Origin: an uncultured Collinsella sp.
GTDB lineage: Bacteria; Actinomycetota; Coriobacteriia; Coriobacteriales; Coriobacteriaceae
Assembly (NCBI GenBank): GCA_900545555.1
Contig: UQZI01000002.1
Span: 1-64,000, forward strand
Direction: 5' to 3'
Length of the DNA stretch: 64,000 nt
This document shows positions 36,670 through 44,689 of the stretch, one piece after another. The position numbers were made by a program, and so were the translations under genes. The notes under the pieces were generated by a model. That model was given only the letters and a program-made list of their open reading frames with translations, made no database searches and was not told where the DNA came from. Position 1 is the first letter of the stretch. Each line of letters begins with the position of its first letter.

Positions 36670-37746
36670 ATGGCATTCGATCCCATTCAAGAGGATTGCC
36701 ATCGCCTCGTTCTTGAGGCCTTGCGCCGCGACAATATCCCGCTCACCGACGCTGCCGCCGTAGAGCGTCTGATGGAACAATTCACCCGCAACCCCGCACC
36801 GCTCATCGTGCACGACCGCGACCGCGCCGGGCACCTCATTGCCAAGGTGGTCGAGGCTGTCGACTACCGCATTCCCTTTATCCCCGACGATACCCAGGCA
36901 GAGCAAGAAGAGGCAGCTGCCGAGAACATGCTCCGCGAGGCAGCCGCGCTCGATCCGGCCAACTGGGACGCTCAGCGCATGCTGACCGCCCTCACCGCCA
37001 GCTCCAACGAGGAATACGTACAGTATCTGGTGTCCAAGTGCGACGAGGTGGAGCACGATCTGGCGCTCAAGATCGCCTCGGCGCAGGACCCCTACGAGCG
37101 CGAGGCCGCTGGCGACCTTATGCGCCGCCCCTACCTGCGCTGGCTTGCCGCCCTTGCGTCACGCGCCCTCATTAGCGGCCGCTACCGCATGTCGCTCGAA
37201 GCCGCAAACCGCAGCCTCGACTTTGCCCCCAACGATCCTGCCGGCGTCCGCCACACCGCAATGCTCGCCATGGCAAAGCTCGAATACCCCGCCGAGGAGC
37301 TCAAACGCTTTCGCTCTGCCCACTCCGTCCCCTATCTCGCCAACACGCCGCTGCGCCGTCGTCCCAAGGACGCGGAGCGCGACTTGGACCCATGGACGCT
37401 CATCGCGCTGATGAGCGCTGCCTGGCGCGAGCTGGACTACGAGGGCGCCGAGCACTACTTGCGCATCCTTGCGCGTTCTTGTCCACACGCAGCCGAGGCG
37501 CTCTACTTCCAAACCGAGTTTCCCGATGGCGTCTATGCCCGTGTCAACGTGGGTGTGGGCTCCACCGACGAGCTTGTCCTTGCATTGTCCGAGGCGACGC
37601 CGGTACTGCAGGAGGGCCTGGGCGCTCCCGACAACGCCAGCTTTGCCGCCTGGGTCGCCACCAACGACATCGTGCGCTCCCAGATCGACGAGCGCATCCT
37701 GCGTGCAGCCGAGCAGGGGCTTCCATTTAAGGGAGGGGACCTCTAA
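36670..37746 (+). CDS. Helical-repeat (TPR-like) protein, unknown
   Basis: 358 residues, predicted helical. Repeated helix pairs with Ala/Leu spacing (AENMLREAAALDPANWDAQR, ALISGRYRMSLEAANRSLDF) look like TPRs. No membrane segment or catalytic motif. AAAGGAGGCCCC precedes the ATG. The stop overlaps the next start (TAATG), so the two products are made together and perhaps bind each other. Confidence 0.72.
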   Translation: MAFDPIQEDCHRLVLEALRRDNIPLTDAAAVERLMEQFTRNPAPLIVHDRDRAGHLIAKVVEAVDYRIPFIPDDTQAEQEEAAAENMLREAAALDPANWDAQRMLTALTASSNEEYVQYLVSKCDEVEHDLALKIASAQDPYEREAAGDLMRRPYLRWLAALASRALISGRYRMSLEAANRSLDFAPNDPAGVRHTAMLAMAKLEYPAEELKRFRSAHSVPYLANTPLRRRPKDAERDLDPWTLIALMSAAWRELDYEGAEHYLRILARSCPHAAEALYFQTEFPDGVYARVNVGVGSTDELVLALSEATPVLQEGLGAPDNASFAAWVATNDIVRSQIDERILRAAEQGLPFKGGDL

Positions 37747-38789
37747 TGGATCCGAGCGTCTACATCCCCGCCTACTTGGAGCGCACCTATCTGGCGTCGC
37801 ACCCCGAGCTCACCGATGCAGCACGCGAGCTTGTCCATAACGACATTAGTGCGAATCCCCAAAAGTATGCGCAGTCCGAGCATGCCCAGGCGCTGCTGTC
37901 CTATGCCGGTGTTCATCGCCACCTGCTCGACGAGCTCCATCGCATCGAGGACATGGGCAGCGACGAGGAGTTTGAGCAGACGCGCAACCGCCTGTTCGAC
38001 GATATGCGTGATGAGCTGCTCAAGATCGTCCGCATCGATGCGCTGGCCGTCGATGCCCAGCTGCTCGCCATCATTTTGGCAGACACGCCCGTCGACGCCT
38101 GCCTGGGCGACCTGATGAAGCTCGAGACGAGCACGGCCGACTACCTGCAACAGAGCGTGCCCGGGTTTGATATGGAGGCCCCGCACTACTGGGCCAATAA
38201 TGTTTTGGCCGACGGTGTCACCGCAGCGGACCTTACCGTGAGCGAGCCGGCCCTTATCGGGTGGCTCCACACGCTCGAGGCCATCTCGCAGCTGTGCATG
38301 GCGAGCGCCCGCTACCGTGCTGCCGCCAACTACGCCCGCCGCGTCCTTAAGGCGGAAGGCTACCCCACCCGAGCCGCCGGCACCGTGTTGCTCGCCTTCG
38401 CTCGTCTGGAAGACCAGGACGGCTTTTTTGCCCTGGCCCACCAGCTCGAGGAGCAGATGGGGGCAGACGCACTCGAAAACTCTCCTTGGTACCTGCTCGC
38501 TCGCACGATTCTGCTGTTCAAAACAAACAAGATGCGCCCGGCGACGCGCGCGCTGCGTGAGTTCGCTAACCGTTGCGAGGGCGGCGCGTTCTTCTTGCTG
38601 AACCCCATGTACCAGACGCCGTATCTTCCCTGCCGGCCCGAGCCGCGCGACCCCTGGGACCTCTCGCACCAGGCGGTTTGGGAAGCCGACGGCATTATCT
38701 CGGACACCCCCGACTTTGCCCCCTGGGCCAACGCCTGCGAAGATGTATCGCAGCTCGCCCAGGAATTTGCGCGCCGCTACGGCTTTTAG
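37746..38789 (+). CDS. Helical-repeat protein coupled to the preceding gene
   Basis: 347 residues, helical, with TPR-like pairs (AALSYAGVHR-type Ala-rich helices; ASARYRAAANYARRVLKAEG). It shares build and length with the preceding protein but little obvious sequence. The TAATG overlap implies coupling; no ribosome site of its own other than GGGAGGGGACC. Function unknown. Confidence 0.72.
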   Translation: MDPSVYIPAYLERTYLASHPELTDAARELVHNDISANPQKYAQSEHAQALLSYAGVHRHLLDELHRIEDMGSDEEFEQTRNRLFDDMRDELLKIVRIDALAVDAQLLAIILADTPVDACLGDLMKLETSTADYLQQSVPGFDMEAPHYWANNVLADGVTAADLTVSEPALIGWLHTLEAISQLCMASARYRAAANYARRVLKAEGYPTRAAGTVLLAFARLEDQDGFFALAHQLEEQMGADALENSPWYLLARTILLFKTNKMRPATRALREFANRCEGGAFFLLNPMYQTPYLPCRPEPRDPWDLSHQAVWEADGIISDTPDFAPWANACEDVSQLAQEFARRYGF

Positions 38790-38834
38790 CGACGCGATCG
38801 CCCCGACCATGTCATTCACGTTAGGAACGACTTC

Positions 38835-41012
38835 ATGAACTTCCGCTCATCTCTCGCCTGCACCTCGAGCGATATCGCCCGCTGGGGACTGCGCTCTGTC
38901 CTCAAACGCCAGGGCGGCGTACTCCCCGGCCGCATCGCCATGAAGATCGACCCCGAGTTGCTGAGCGACCTCGCCGGCCTCGTCGACCGCAGCGTAGTGA
39001 TTACCGGTACTAATGGCAAGACCACCACCTCCAACCTCATCGCTGACGCCGTTGCTGCCAGCGGCGCTACCGTGGTGTGCAACCGTGCCGGCAACAATAT
39101 GGAGCCTGGTGTGGTGGGTGCTCTGCTCGAGGCCCGCGGCGGCCTTAAGCACACCAGCAGCGGCAAGCGCGTGGGCGTTTTTGAGTGCGACGAGCTCTAC
39201 ACCGTACGCGTTCTGCCCAAGCTCAAACCGACGTACTTTGTGCTGCTCAACCTGTTCCGCGACCAGCTGGATCGCTATGGCGAGATCGATCACACCCAAG
39301 AGGTCATCGCCCACGCGTTGGAGCTTTCGCCGACAACGACGCTCATCTACAACGCTGACGACCCGCTGTGCGCCTCGATTGCCGTGCGCGTTCCCAACGC
39401 GAGTATTGCCTTTGGCATCGATGGCGCCACCAACACCGAGTCCGACCGCATTAGCGACTCGCGCTTTTGCTCGCAGTGCAACGCCCCGTTGGAGTACGAC
39501 TACGTACAGTACGGCCAGCTCGGCGCCTACCATTGCCCCTCGTGCGGCTGGGCCCGCCCTGCGCTTGTCCGTCGCGTGACGGGCGTGGAGCTCAGCTGCG
39601 ACGGCTACAGCTTTGACCTGGTCTTTGGATCTGCGCCCGACGCGGCTGCCGCACACATCGCCACACGCTACAACGGCCTGTACATGGTCTATAACGTTGC
39701 CGCCGCCTTCTTTGCTGCGCACGAGCTGGGCGTGGACGCGGCGCACCTGCAGCCCACGCTTAATGCCTACGTGCCCGCCGGCGGACGCATGGGCCGCTGG
39801 GATATTGCCGGCCGCACCGTCGAGGCCAACCTGGCCAAGAATCCCGTGGGCTTCGATCGCCAGATCCAGTCCATTAAAACGGCAGGTGGCAGGCTCTGCG
39901 CCTTCTTCCTAAACGATAACGATGCCGACGGCCACGATGTCTCGTGGATCTACGATGTCGACTTCGAGCGCATCGCCGACACGCCGGGTCTTGTCGCCTT
40001 TGCCGGAGGCACGCGTGCGCACGACATGCAGGTACGCCTCAAGTACGCCGGCATCGATGCCGCGATTATCTCGGACGTCGCGCAGGCGATCGGCGCCGTG
40101 GCAGACGAGGCCGCCGATGACACCTTCTACGCCGTCGCCAACTACACGGCCTTCCCGCCGCTGGTCAAGGAGCTCGACGGGCTCAAAGGCACCGATGCAA
40201 GTTCGGTCGCCTCCCACGCCGTAACGGGCGCCGATGGTAGCGCTGTCCCCACCGACATTGCGCCGGTCGAGCTTTCGCGCCCGCTGCGCATCGTCTATCT
40301 GTACCCCGATGCCCTCAACCTCTACGGCGACGGCGGCAATGTCATCGCCCTCGAGCGCCGCTGCGCCTGGCGCGGCATTCCCGTGCGTGTAGACGAGGTC
40401 CGTATGGGCGAAACGCTTGATTTGGCCGATGCCGATATCGTCATGATGGGCGGCGGCTCCGACCGCGACCAGCTGGCCGTGGCACACGAGCTGCTCGCCC
40501 AAAAAGATAAGGTCGCGGCCTATGTTGAGGACGGTGGCTCGCTGCTTGCCATCTGCGGCAGCTATCAGCTGCTCGGCCGTTCGTACTACATGGGCGAGGA
40601 TCGCATCGAGGGTCTGGGGGTCATTGCCGCCGAAACCGTGCGCGGCTCCGACCGCCTGATCGGCAACGTCGCCGTCAAGACCGACCTGGCACCCGAGCCC
40701 TTTGTGGGATTCGAGAACCACGGCGGCCGCACCCTGCTCGACGCAGAGGCGACGCCGCTCGGAACGTCCGTCGTCGCGGGCACCGGCAACAACGGCGACG
40801 ATGGCTTTGAGGGCCTGATCTACAAGGGCGTCATCGGCACGTATCTACACGGACCGGCACTGCCCAAGAACCCCGAGCTTGCCGACTGGCTCATTACCCA
40901 CGCCCTCGAGCGCCGCGGCGATGCGCAGGCCACAGCTCTGCTGCCGCTCAAGCCCCTCGACGACACCTACGAGCACACCGCTCACGACGCCGCCATGAAG
41001 CTCCTCCCCTAA
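38835..41012 (+). CDS. Fused MurT-GatD lipid II isoglutaminyl synthase
   Basis: 725 residues. The N-terminal 440 or so form a MurT Mur-ligase domain: ATP loop GTNGKTTTSNLI (58-69), a zinc ribbon (CSQCNAPLEYD, YHCPSCGWAR) and the C-terminal DUF1727-type part (NLAKNPVGFDRQIQ, IYDVDFERI). The C-terminal 240 form a GatD amidotransferase: YLYPDALNLYGDGGNV, nucleophile in LAICGSYQLLG, and IGTYLHGPALPKNPELADW. In staphylococci and streptococci these are two proteins that amidate the D-Glu of lipid II; here they are one chain joined by an Ala/Ser/Asp linker. Confidence 0.9.
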   Translation: MNFRSSLACTSSDIARWGLRSVLKRQGGVLPGRIAMKIDPELLSDLAGLVDRSVVITGTNGKTTTSNLIADAVAASGATVVCNRAGNNMEPGVVGALLEARGGLKHTSSGKRVGVFECDELYTVRVLPKLKPTYFVLLNLFRDQLDRYGEIDHTQEVIAHALELSPTTTLIYNADDPLCASIAVRVPNASIAFGIDGATNTESDRISDSRFCSQCNAPLEYDYVQYGQLGAYHCPSCGWARPALVRRVTGVELSCDGYSFDLVFGSAPDAAAAHIATRYNGLYMVYNVAAAFFAAHELGVDAAHLQPTLNAYVPAGGRMGRWDIAGRTVEANLAKNPVGFDRQIQSIKTAGGRLCAFFLNDNDADGHDVSWIYDVDFERIADTPGLVAFAGGTRAHDMQVRLKYAGIDAAIISDVAQAIGAVADEAADDTFYAVANYTAFPPLVKELDGLKGTDASSVASHAVTGADGSAVPTDIAPVELSRPLRIVYLYPDALNLYGDGGNVIALERRCAWRGIPVRVDEVRMGETLDLADADIVMMGGGSDRDQLAVAHELLAQKDKVAAYVEDGGSLLAICGSYQLLGRSYYMGEDRIEGLGVIAAETVRGSDRLIGNVAVKTDLAPEPFVGFENHGGRTLLDAEATPLGTSVVAGTGNNGDDGFEGLIYKGVIGTYLHGPALPKNPELADWLITHALERRGDAQATALLPLKPLDDTYEHTAHDAAMKLLP

Positions 41013-41019
41013 CGCCCCA

Positions 41020-41052
41020 CCACCACAAAGGGGACAGGCACCTTTGTGGTGG
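41020..41052 (+). terminator. Hairpin after murT-gatD
   Basis: CCACCACAAAGG and CCTTTGTGGTGG form a perfect 12-bp stem with the loop GGACAGGCA. There is no clear T-run, so it could be a dispersed repeat serving as terminator. Confidence 0.6.
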
Positions 41053-41074
41053 TTTCGACCCGCCACGGTAGTTT

Positions 41075-41211
41075 GTCTCGATTTGTAACATCTAGACCGT
41101 TAAAAGTCGTCTTACTGTTACAGATTGAGATGTTGGTGCCGACGCCCGCCGTCTATCTCGATCTGTAACAGATAGAGCCGATTTGCCCGCCCAGATGTTA
41201 CAGATTGAGAT
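41075..41211. repeat. Four alternating copies of a 16-bp repeat
   Basis: GTCTCGATTTGTAACA (41075), TGTTACAGATTGAGAT (41116), ATCTCGATCTGTAACA (41155) and TGTTACAGATTGAGAT (41196). Orientation alternates and the start-to-start spacing is 41, 39 and 41 bp. They lie between murT-gatD and tRNA-Glu. Function unknown; see findings. Confidence 0.8.
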
Positions 41212-41294
41212 ATTTGAAAATCGGAATAAAAGCCTACTCCTGTGTGGTGGTTTTCCAGTTTGCCAACGATATACGCGCCGGCAAAAAAGTCTGC

Positions 41295-41300
41295 TATACT
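41295..41300 (+). promoter_or_regulatory. Extended -10 box of the tRNA-Glu promoter
   Basis: TATACT preceded by TGC (an extended TGn motif) 10 bp before the tRNA 5' end. No good -35 box at standard spacing. Confidence 0.5.
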
Positions 41301-41310
41301 CTTTCCCGCT

Positions 41311-41387
41311 GTCCCCATCGTCTAGCGGCCAAGGACGCCACCCTTTCAAGGTGGATATCGCGGGTTCGAATCCCGCTGGGGGCACCA
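41311..41387 (+). tRNA. tRNA-Glu (TTC)
   Basis: A full cloverleaf can be drawn: acceptor GTCCCCA/TGGGGGC, anticodon stem CCACC/GGTGG with the loop CTTTCAA (anticodon TTC), T arm GCGGGTTCGAATCCCGC, and an encoded CCA end. It carries the prophage at its 3' side. The serine integrase frame ends inside it, antisense to the anticodon loop. Confidence 0.96.
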
Positions 41388-42788
41388 ACCCGAAAATGTG
41401 CGAACCCGTGCGATGCTAAGTCGTGCGGGTTCGTTTCGTTCGTCGTCGCAGTAGAGCGTGGCCACGCACTCCTCCGGCGTCACCATCACCTGATAGACAA
41501 AGGAATCGAGGACGGCCGCGTCGTCCATCCCGCCGCCGCACTGGAGGAAGTCCGCGAACTCCTCGGGGTCGATACGCGCCTCGTCGTATGAGGCCAGATC
41601 GCGCTCGGCGCGCGCCTTTTGGGCCTGAAGCTGGGCTATGCGGTCGGTGAACTCCGGCATCACGATGCCCTGCTCGATAGCGGCCATGATGTTCTGGAGG
41701 CCGTTCTCGGCCTTGCGCTTCGACGCCATGGCCCGCCTGCGCGCGTCGGCTATCTCCGGCTCCGGCTCGTCCCAGAGCATGTGGGATATGCGGAGGGCCG
41801 TCTCGCGGTCGCGCAGCATCCCCCTGATGGCCTCGGCCAGCTCGTGCTCGAGCCAGTCGCGCCGGACGGGCTTGGCCCCGCAGCGGCAGCCGTAATACTC
41901 GTACTTGACGTTCTTCTTGCCACGGCCCGACGTCCCGGCCATGTTGTGGCCGCACTCCGAGCAGATCGCCCTGCCCGACAGCGCGAACGTGCCCCAGTCC
42001 TCCGAGGCCCGGCGCTTCTTCGGCTTCACCTCCTGGGCCATCGCGAAGGTCGCCTTGTCGATAATCTGTGGCATGCCGCCGTCCACCTCTATGCCACCCC
42101 ACGAGTAGAAGCCCGTGTACTTCCTGTTGTGGAGCATCTGGTACACCATCGAGTAGCCGCACGGCCTACCCGTCCTCGTGGTCACGCCACGCCGCGCGAA
42201 GTCGCTGGCGATGGAGTCGACCGGCTCGTGGTCGCAGGAGCGCCGGAACGCCTCGCGCACTATCGCGGCCTCGTCCTCGTTCACAACGTACTCGTCGTCC
42301 TCGTTCCGGCCGTAGCCGTAGACGCGCACGCCGTTGGTCTTGCACTTGAGGGCGTTGCCCTCCATGCCGCGCCTCGTCCTCATGGAGGTCTTGACCGATT
42401 CCACGGCCGCGAGGCCCTCGTAAATCTTCTCGATCAGGATGCGCTCTGGGCCGTCCGGCATGGCCTCCATGGCCGACACGACCTCGACGCCCTTCCTGCG
42501 CAGCTCGTGCTTGTACGCGGGCGCGTCGTACTCGTCGCGCGAGAAGCGGTCCATCATATAGACCAGCACGATGTCCGACTCGCCCGCGTTGGCAATCATC
42601 TTCTGGAACTCGGGGCGGTCGTCGCTGCGGCCGCTCATGGCGTAGTCGGAGTACTCCCCGACGATGGCGTAGCCCTCGCGCGCGCACCAGTCGCGGCAGA
42701 CGCGCAGCTGGTCGTCAATCGAAGCCTCGCGCTGCTTCGAGCACGAGAAGCGGGCGTATATGACGGCGGTCTTTATATCTTCTGGCAT
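41346..42788 (-). CDS. int: Large serine recombinase (phage integrase)
   Basis: 480 residues. The catalytic resolvase domain has Ser15 in YARFSCSKQREASIDDQL, then YMMDRFSRDEYD. The recombinase domain (GVRVYGYGRNEDDEYVVNED, NRKYTGFYSWGG), a zinc ribbon (CSECGHNMAGT ... YGCRCGAKPV) and a coiled-coil region (about 330-400) follow. The last residues (GWCPQRDSNPRYPP) are read from the antisense strand of tRNA-Glu, so the native C-terminus was changed or formed at integration. Confidence 0.93.
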   Translation of the reverse strand: MPEDIKTAVIYARFSCSKQREASIDDQLRVCRDWCAREGYAIVGEYSDYAMSGRSDDRPEFQKMIANAGESDIVLVYMMDRFSRDEYDAPAYKHELRRKGVEVVSAMEAMPDGPERILIEKIYEGLAAVESVKTSMRTRRGMEGNALKCKTNGVRVYGYGRNEDDEYVVNEDEAAIVREAFRRSCDHEPVDSIASDFARRGVTTRTGRPCGYSMVYQMLHNRKYTGFYSWGGIEVDGGMPQIIDKATFAMAQEVKPKKRRASEDWGTFALSGRAICSECGHNMAGTSGRGKKNVKYEYYGCRCGAKPVRRDWLEHELAEAIRGMLRDRETALRISHMLWDEPEPEIADARRRAMASKRKAENGLQNIMAAIEQGIVMPEFTDRIAQLQAQKARAERDLASYDEARIDPEEFADFLQCGGGMDDAAVLDSFVYQVMVTPEECVATLYCDDERNEPARLSIARVRTFSGWCPQRDSNPRYPP

Positions 42789-42824
42789 AATCTAGGATGC
42801 CCTCCAAACGGGCGGCTATCTGGT

Positions 42825-42866
42825 AAACCCCGCAGCAGCGTTGGCGCGCTTCGACCTGCGGGGTTT
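42825..42866 (-). terminator. Hairpin between lipoprotein and integrase genes
   Basis: AAACCCCGCAG and CTGCGGGGTTT form a perfect 11-bp stem with a 20-base loop; AAA/TTT flanks make it usable from both strands. It separates the lipoprotein/repressor transcript from the integrase gene. Confidence 0.7.
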
Positions 42867-42876
42867 CACTTTGCCG

Positions 42877-43584
42877 CTACCAGACCTGGGCGTATACCTC
42901 GAACGAGGAGTGCTCGGGCATGTTGAAGCAGGAAATCTCGAACGGCTCGGACTCGCCCTTGGACGGGGTATCGACGAACGTCGTGTTTCCGTAGTTGATG
43001 GCCCCGGAGGCGTCGCGGGCAATCACGGAGACGGCGACCTGGCTGTACTGCTTCTTATCCAGATCGTAGTTGGCGGTCAACTCGCCTGTGTACGAGACGC
43101 CGCCGTACGAGTCAGGTACCTCAGCCGTGTTCGATACGGTAAAGACGTCTTCGTCCAGCGTCTGGCTGTCTACCCAGCTCGGCTCATTCGCCTTAAACTC
43201 GACCGTTGCGGGGGCGGTGCCGTTTCCCGCCTGGAAACCGTAGTGTACGGTCTCACCGGGGAGGACGACGAACAGGGTCTGCTTGTCGGAGAAGACGATG
43301 GAGCCGTCCTCGGCCTTGCCCGTTATCGTCACCGTAGGCATCTGGGCCTCGACGTCCTTGTTGGTGTTCTTCAGCGCGAAGCCGTAGTAGACCCATCCGT
43401 CGCCGACCACCGACCAGCCTGACTCGGTAATCTCCAATGGTTTCGGTTCGCTCCGATTCTCGACCTCCTTGAACTCGCCAGACGATTGCTGACCGGAACC
43501 GGCTTGTTGCCCGCCGGAGCATCCGACAAGCGGCGCTAGCGAAGCCGTGGCCATAGCGGCCAGGAACGTTCTGCGGGTAATCAT
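42877..43584 (-). CDS. Phage-encoded lipoprotein (possible superinfection exclusion)
   Basis: 235 residues. MITRRTFLAAMATASLAPLV followed by GC is a signal with a twin-arginine pair and a lipobox (LVGC). The mature part starts with a Gly/Ser/Gln linker and is beta-rich (GWVYYGFALKNTNKDVEAQM), like FxLYD-type exported domains. It lies between integrase and repressor, expressed with the repressor (3-bp gap), the place where some temperate phages keep lysogenic lipoproteins that block superinfection. The function is inferred from position. Confidence 0.72.
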   Translation of the reverse strand: MITRRTFLAAMATASLAPLVGCSGGQQAGSGQQSSGEFKEVENRSEPKPLEITESGWSVVGDGWVYYGFALKNTNKDVEAQMPTVTITGKAEDGSIVFSDKQTLFVVLPGETVHYGFQAGNGTAPATVEFKANEPSWVDSQTLDEDVFTVSNTAEVPDSYGGVSYTGELTANYDLDKKQYSQVAVSVIARDASGAINYGNTTFVDTPSKGESEPFEISCFNMPEHSSFEVYAQVW

Positions 43585-43587
43585 GGG

Positions 43588-43926
43588 TTACTCCTTCCCC
43601 TGCGCCGCCCGCAGCTCGCGGGCGACAGCCAATAAAACATGCTTGTGCGGCGACGTAAGGTCGCGGTACGTGTCGACGAGATCGCGCTCATCGTTTGAGA
43701 TTGGTGCCAGATCACCGCTCTCGCCGTAGAAGTCGGCTATGTCGACATCGAACAGTCGGCAGAGCCTGGTCATGGTGTCGGCGTCTGGCTGGCCGCGCCC
43801 GACCTCCCATGAGCTAACTGTCTTACCGCTCTTACCTATGGCATTGCCTATGTCTTCAACACTTAGGTCCTTCTCCAGGCGGAACTTCTTGATGTTATCC
43901 GCGATGCAGCGCCTTACAGGCTCCAT
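43588..43926 (-). CDS. CI-like XRE repressor
   Basis: 112 residues. HTH RLEKDLSVEDIGNAIGKSGK and TVSSWEVGRGQPDADTMTRL near the N-terminus, and a short helical C-terminus that may dimerise. GGAGGAGTC precedes the ATG at 43926. It is second in the leftward transcript and lacks a LexA-type protease domain, so induction would need another route. Confidence 0.8.
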   Translation of the reverse strand: MEPVRRCIADNIKKFRLEKDLSVEDIGNAIGKSGKTVSSWEVGRGQPDADTMTRLCRLFDVDIADFYGESGDLAPISNDERDLVDTYRDLTSPHKHVLLAVARELRAAQGKE

Positions 43927-43934
43927 GACTCCTC

Positions 43935-44243
43935 CTATTCCGGGAATCGCTCGGCAAGCCCCGACGCGACAATCATGAGGGCGTCTCGGCCATCGTCGCT
44001 CATCGAGACGTACAGCGATTCGAGCTGTTTTATATTCGCCGCCAGATCGGAGCCGCCGCCATCCCTGCCAACGAGCTGGTCGAGCGTGATTCCGTAGCAG
44101 TCGGCCAGCGCGCACAGCACGTCGGAATCGGCGTCGCGCACCTCGCGCTCGTAATTCTGATAGGTCTTTTTGGGGATGCCGAGATAATCGGCTACCTGTT
44201 CCTGCGTAAGGCCGTTCTTAAGCCTGTACTCCTTGAGCATCAT
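43935..44243 (-). CDS. XRE-family repressor, first gene of the lysogenic transcript
   Basis: 102 residues. HTH LKEYRLKNGLTQEQVADYLG and IPKKTYQNYEREVRDADSDV; the C-terminus is helical. AAGGAGCGAGGCC precedes the ATG. It starts next to three operator copies and is a good candidate for the main lysogeny repressor, together with the gene after it. Confidence 0.82.
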   Translation of the reverse strand: MMLKEYRLKNGLTQEQVADYLGIPKKTYQNYEREVRDADSDVLCALADCYGITLDQLVGRDGGGSDLAANIKQLESLYVSMSDDGRDALMIVASGLAERFPE

Positions 44244-44270
44244 GGCCTCGCTCCTTTCCTCGGTAAGAAG

Positions 44271-44366
44271 AAGATACCCAAAATGGGGACTTTTATCAAT
44301 ATATCTTCTTGCGGCATCCCCAATTTGGGGGTATAGTTCCCTTACGAGGTACCCAAAACGGGGACC
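44271..44366. promoter_or_regulatory. Lysogeny switch: three operators and two promoters
   Basis: Operators: TACCCAAAATGGGGAC (44275), ATCCCCAATTTGGGGGTA (44316) and TACCCAAAACGGGGACC (44350). Leftward promoter: TTGATA-17 bp-TATCTT (44299 down to 44271), its -10 overlapping the first operator. Rightward promoter: TTGCGG-17 bp-TATAGT (44309-44337), covering the second operator. The third lies between this promoter and the cro ATG. The arrangement matches a lambda-type switch. Confidence 0.85.
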
Positions 44367-44387
44367 TAGGGAAGAAAGGAGATAGAG

Positions 44388-44609
44388 ATGAAGAACAACA
44401 TCGCATCGGAGCGCGTGCGCCTCGGAATGTCGCAGCAGGACCTCGCCGACGAACTCGAGGTTTCGCGCGATTCGGTCAAGGACTGGGAGGCGGGCCGCAC
44501 GCCCATCAAGAGCACCCTCCTGATCTCGATGGCCGACATCTTCGACTGCAGCCTCGACTACCTCATGGCCCGCTCGAACGAGCGCCTCATCAAGAAGGCG
44601 GTGGCGTAA
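44388..44609 (+). CDS. Cro-like XRE regulator
   Basis: 73 residues, HTH only (SERVRLGMSQQDLADELEVS, RDSVKDWEAGRTPIKSTLLI). GAAAGGAGATAGAG precedes the ATG. First gene of the rightward early transcript. Its TAA overlaps the next ATG (TAATG). Confidence 0.85.
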   Translation: MKNNIASERVRLGMSQQDLADELEVSRDSVKDWEAGRTPIKSTLLISMADIFDCSLDYLMARSNERLIKKAVA

Positions 44610-44689
44610 TGCCCCGCAACCAAAGGCTCGACATCATGCGCCGGAAGTTGCAGCGCCGCTTCAAGTCCTGGAAGGGACGTCGGGCGTAA
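44609..44689 (+). CDS. Small basic phage peptide
   Basis: 26 residues, 10 of them Arg or Lys (RRKLQRRFKSWKGRRA). It is coupled by TAATG on both sides to cro and the next gene, which is the main support. It might bind DNA or RNA. Function unknown. Confidence 0.55.
   Translation: MPRNQRLDIMRRKLQRRFKSWKGRRA

Noticed and set aside
41075..41211. CRISPR or plasmid iteron array
   Set aside because: Alternating orientation and only four copies exclude CRISPR; no replication gene is nearby.
41401..41433. Terminator CGAACCCG...CGGGTTCG after tRNA-Glu
   Set aside because: It lies within the integrase coding end and has two inner mismatches and no clear T-run; it could equally be part of the attachment site.
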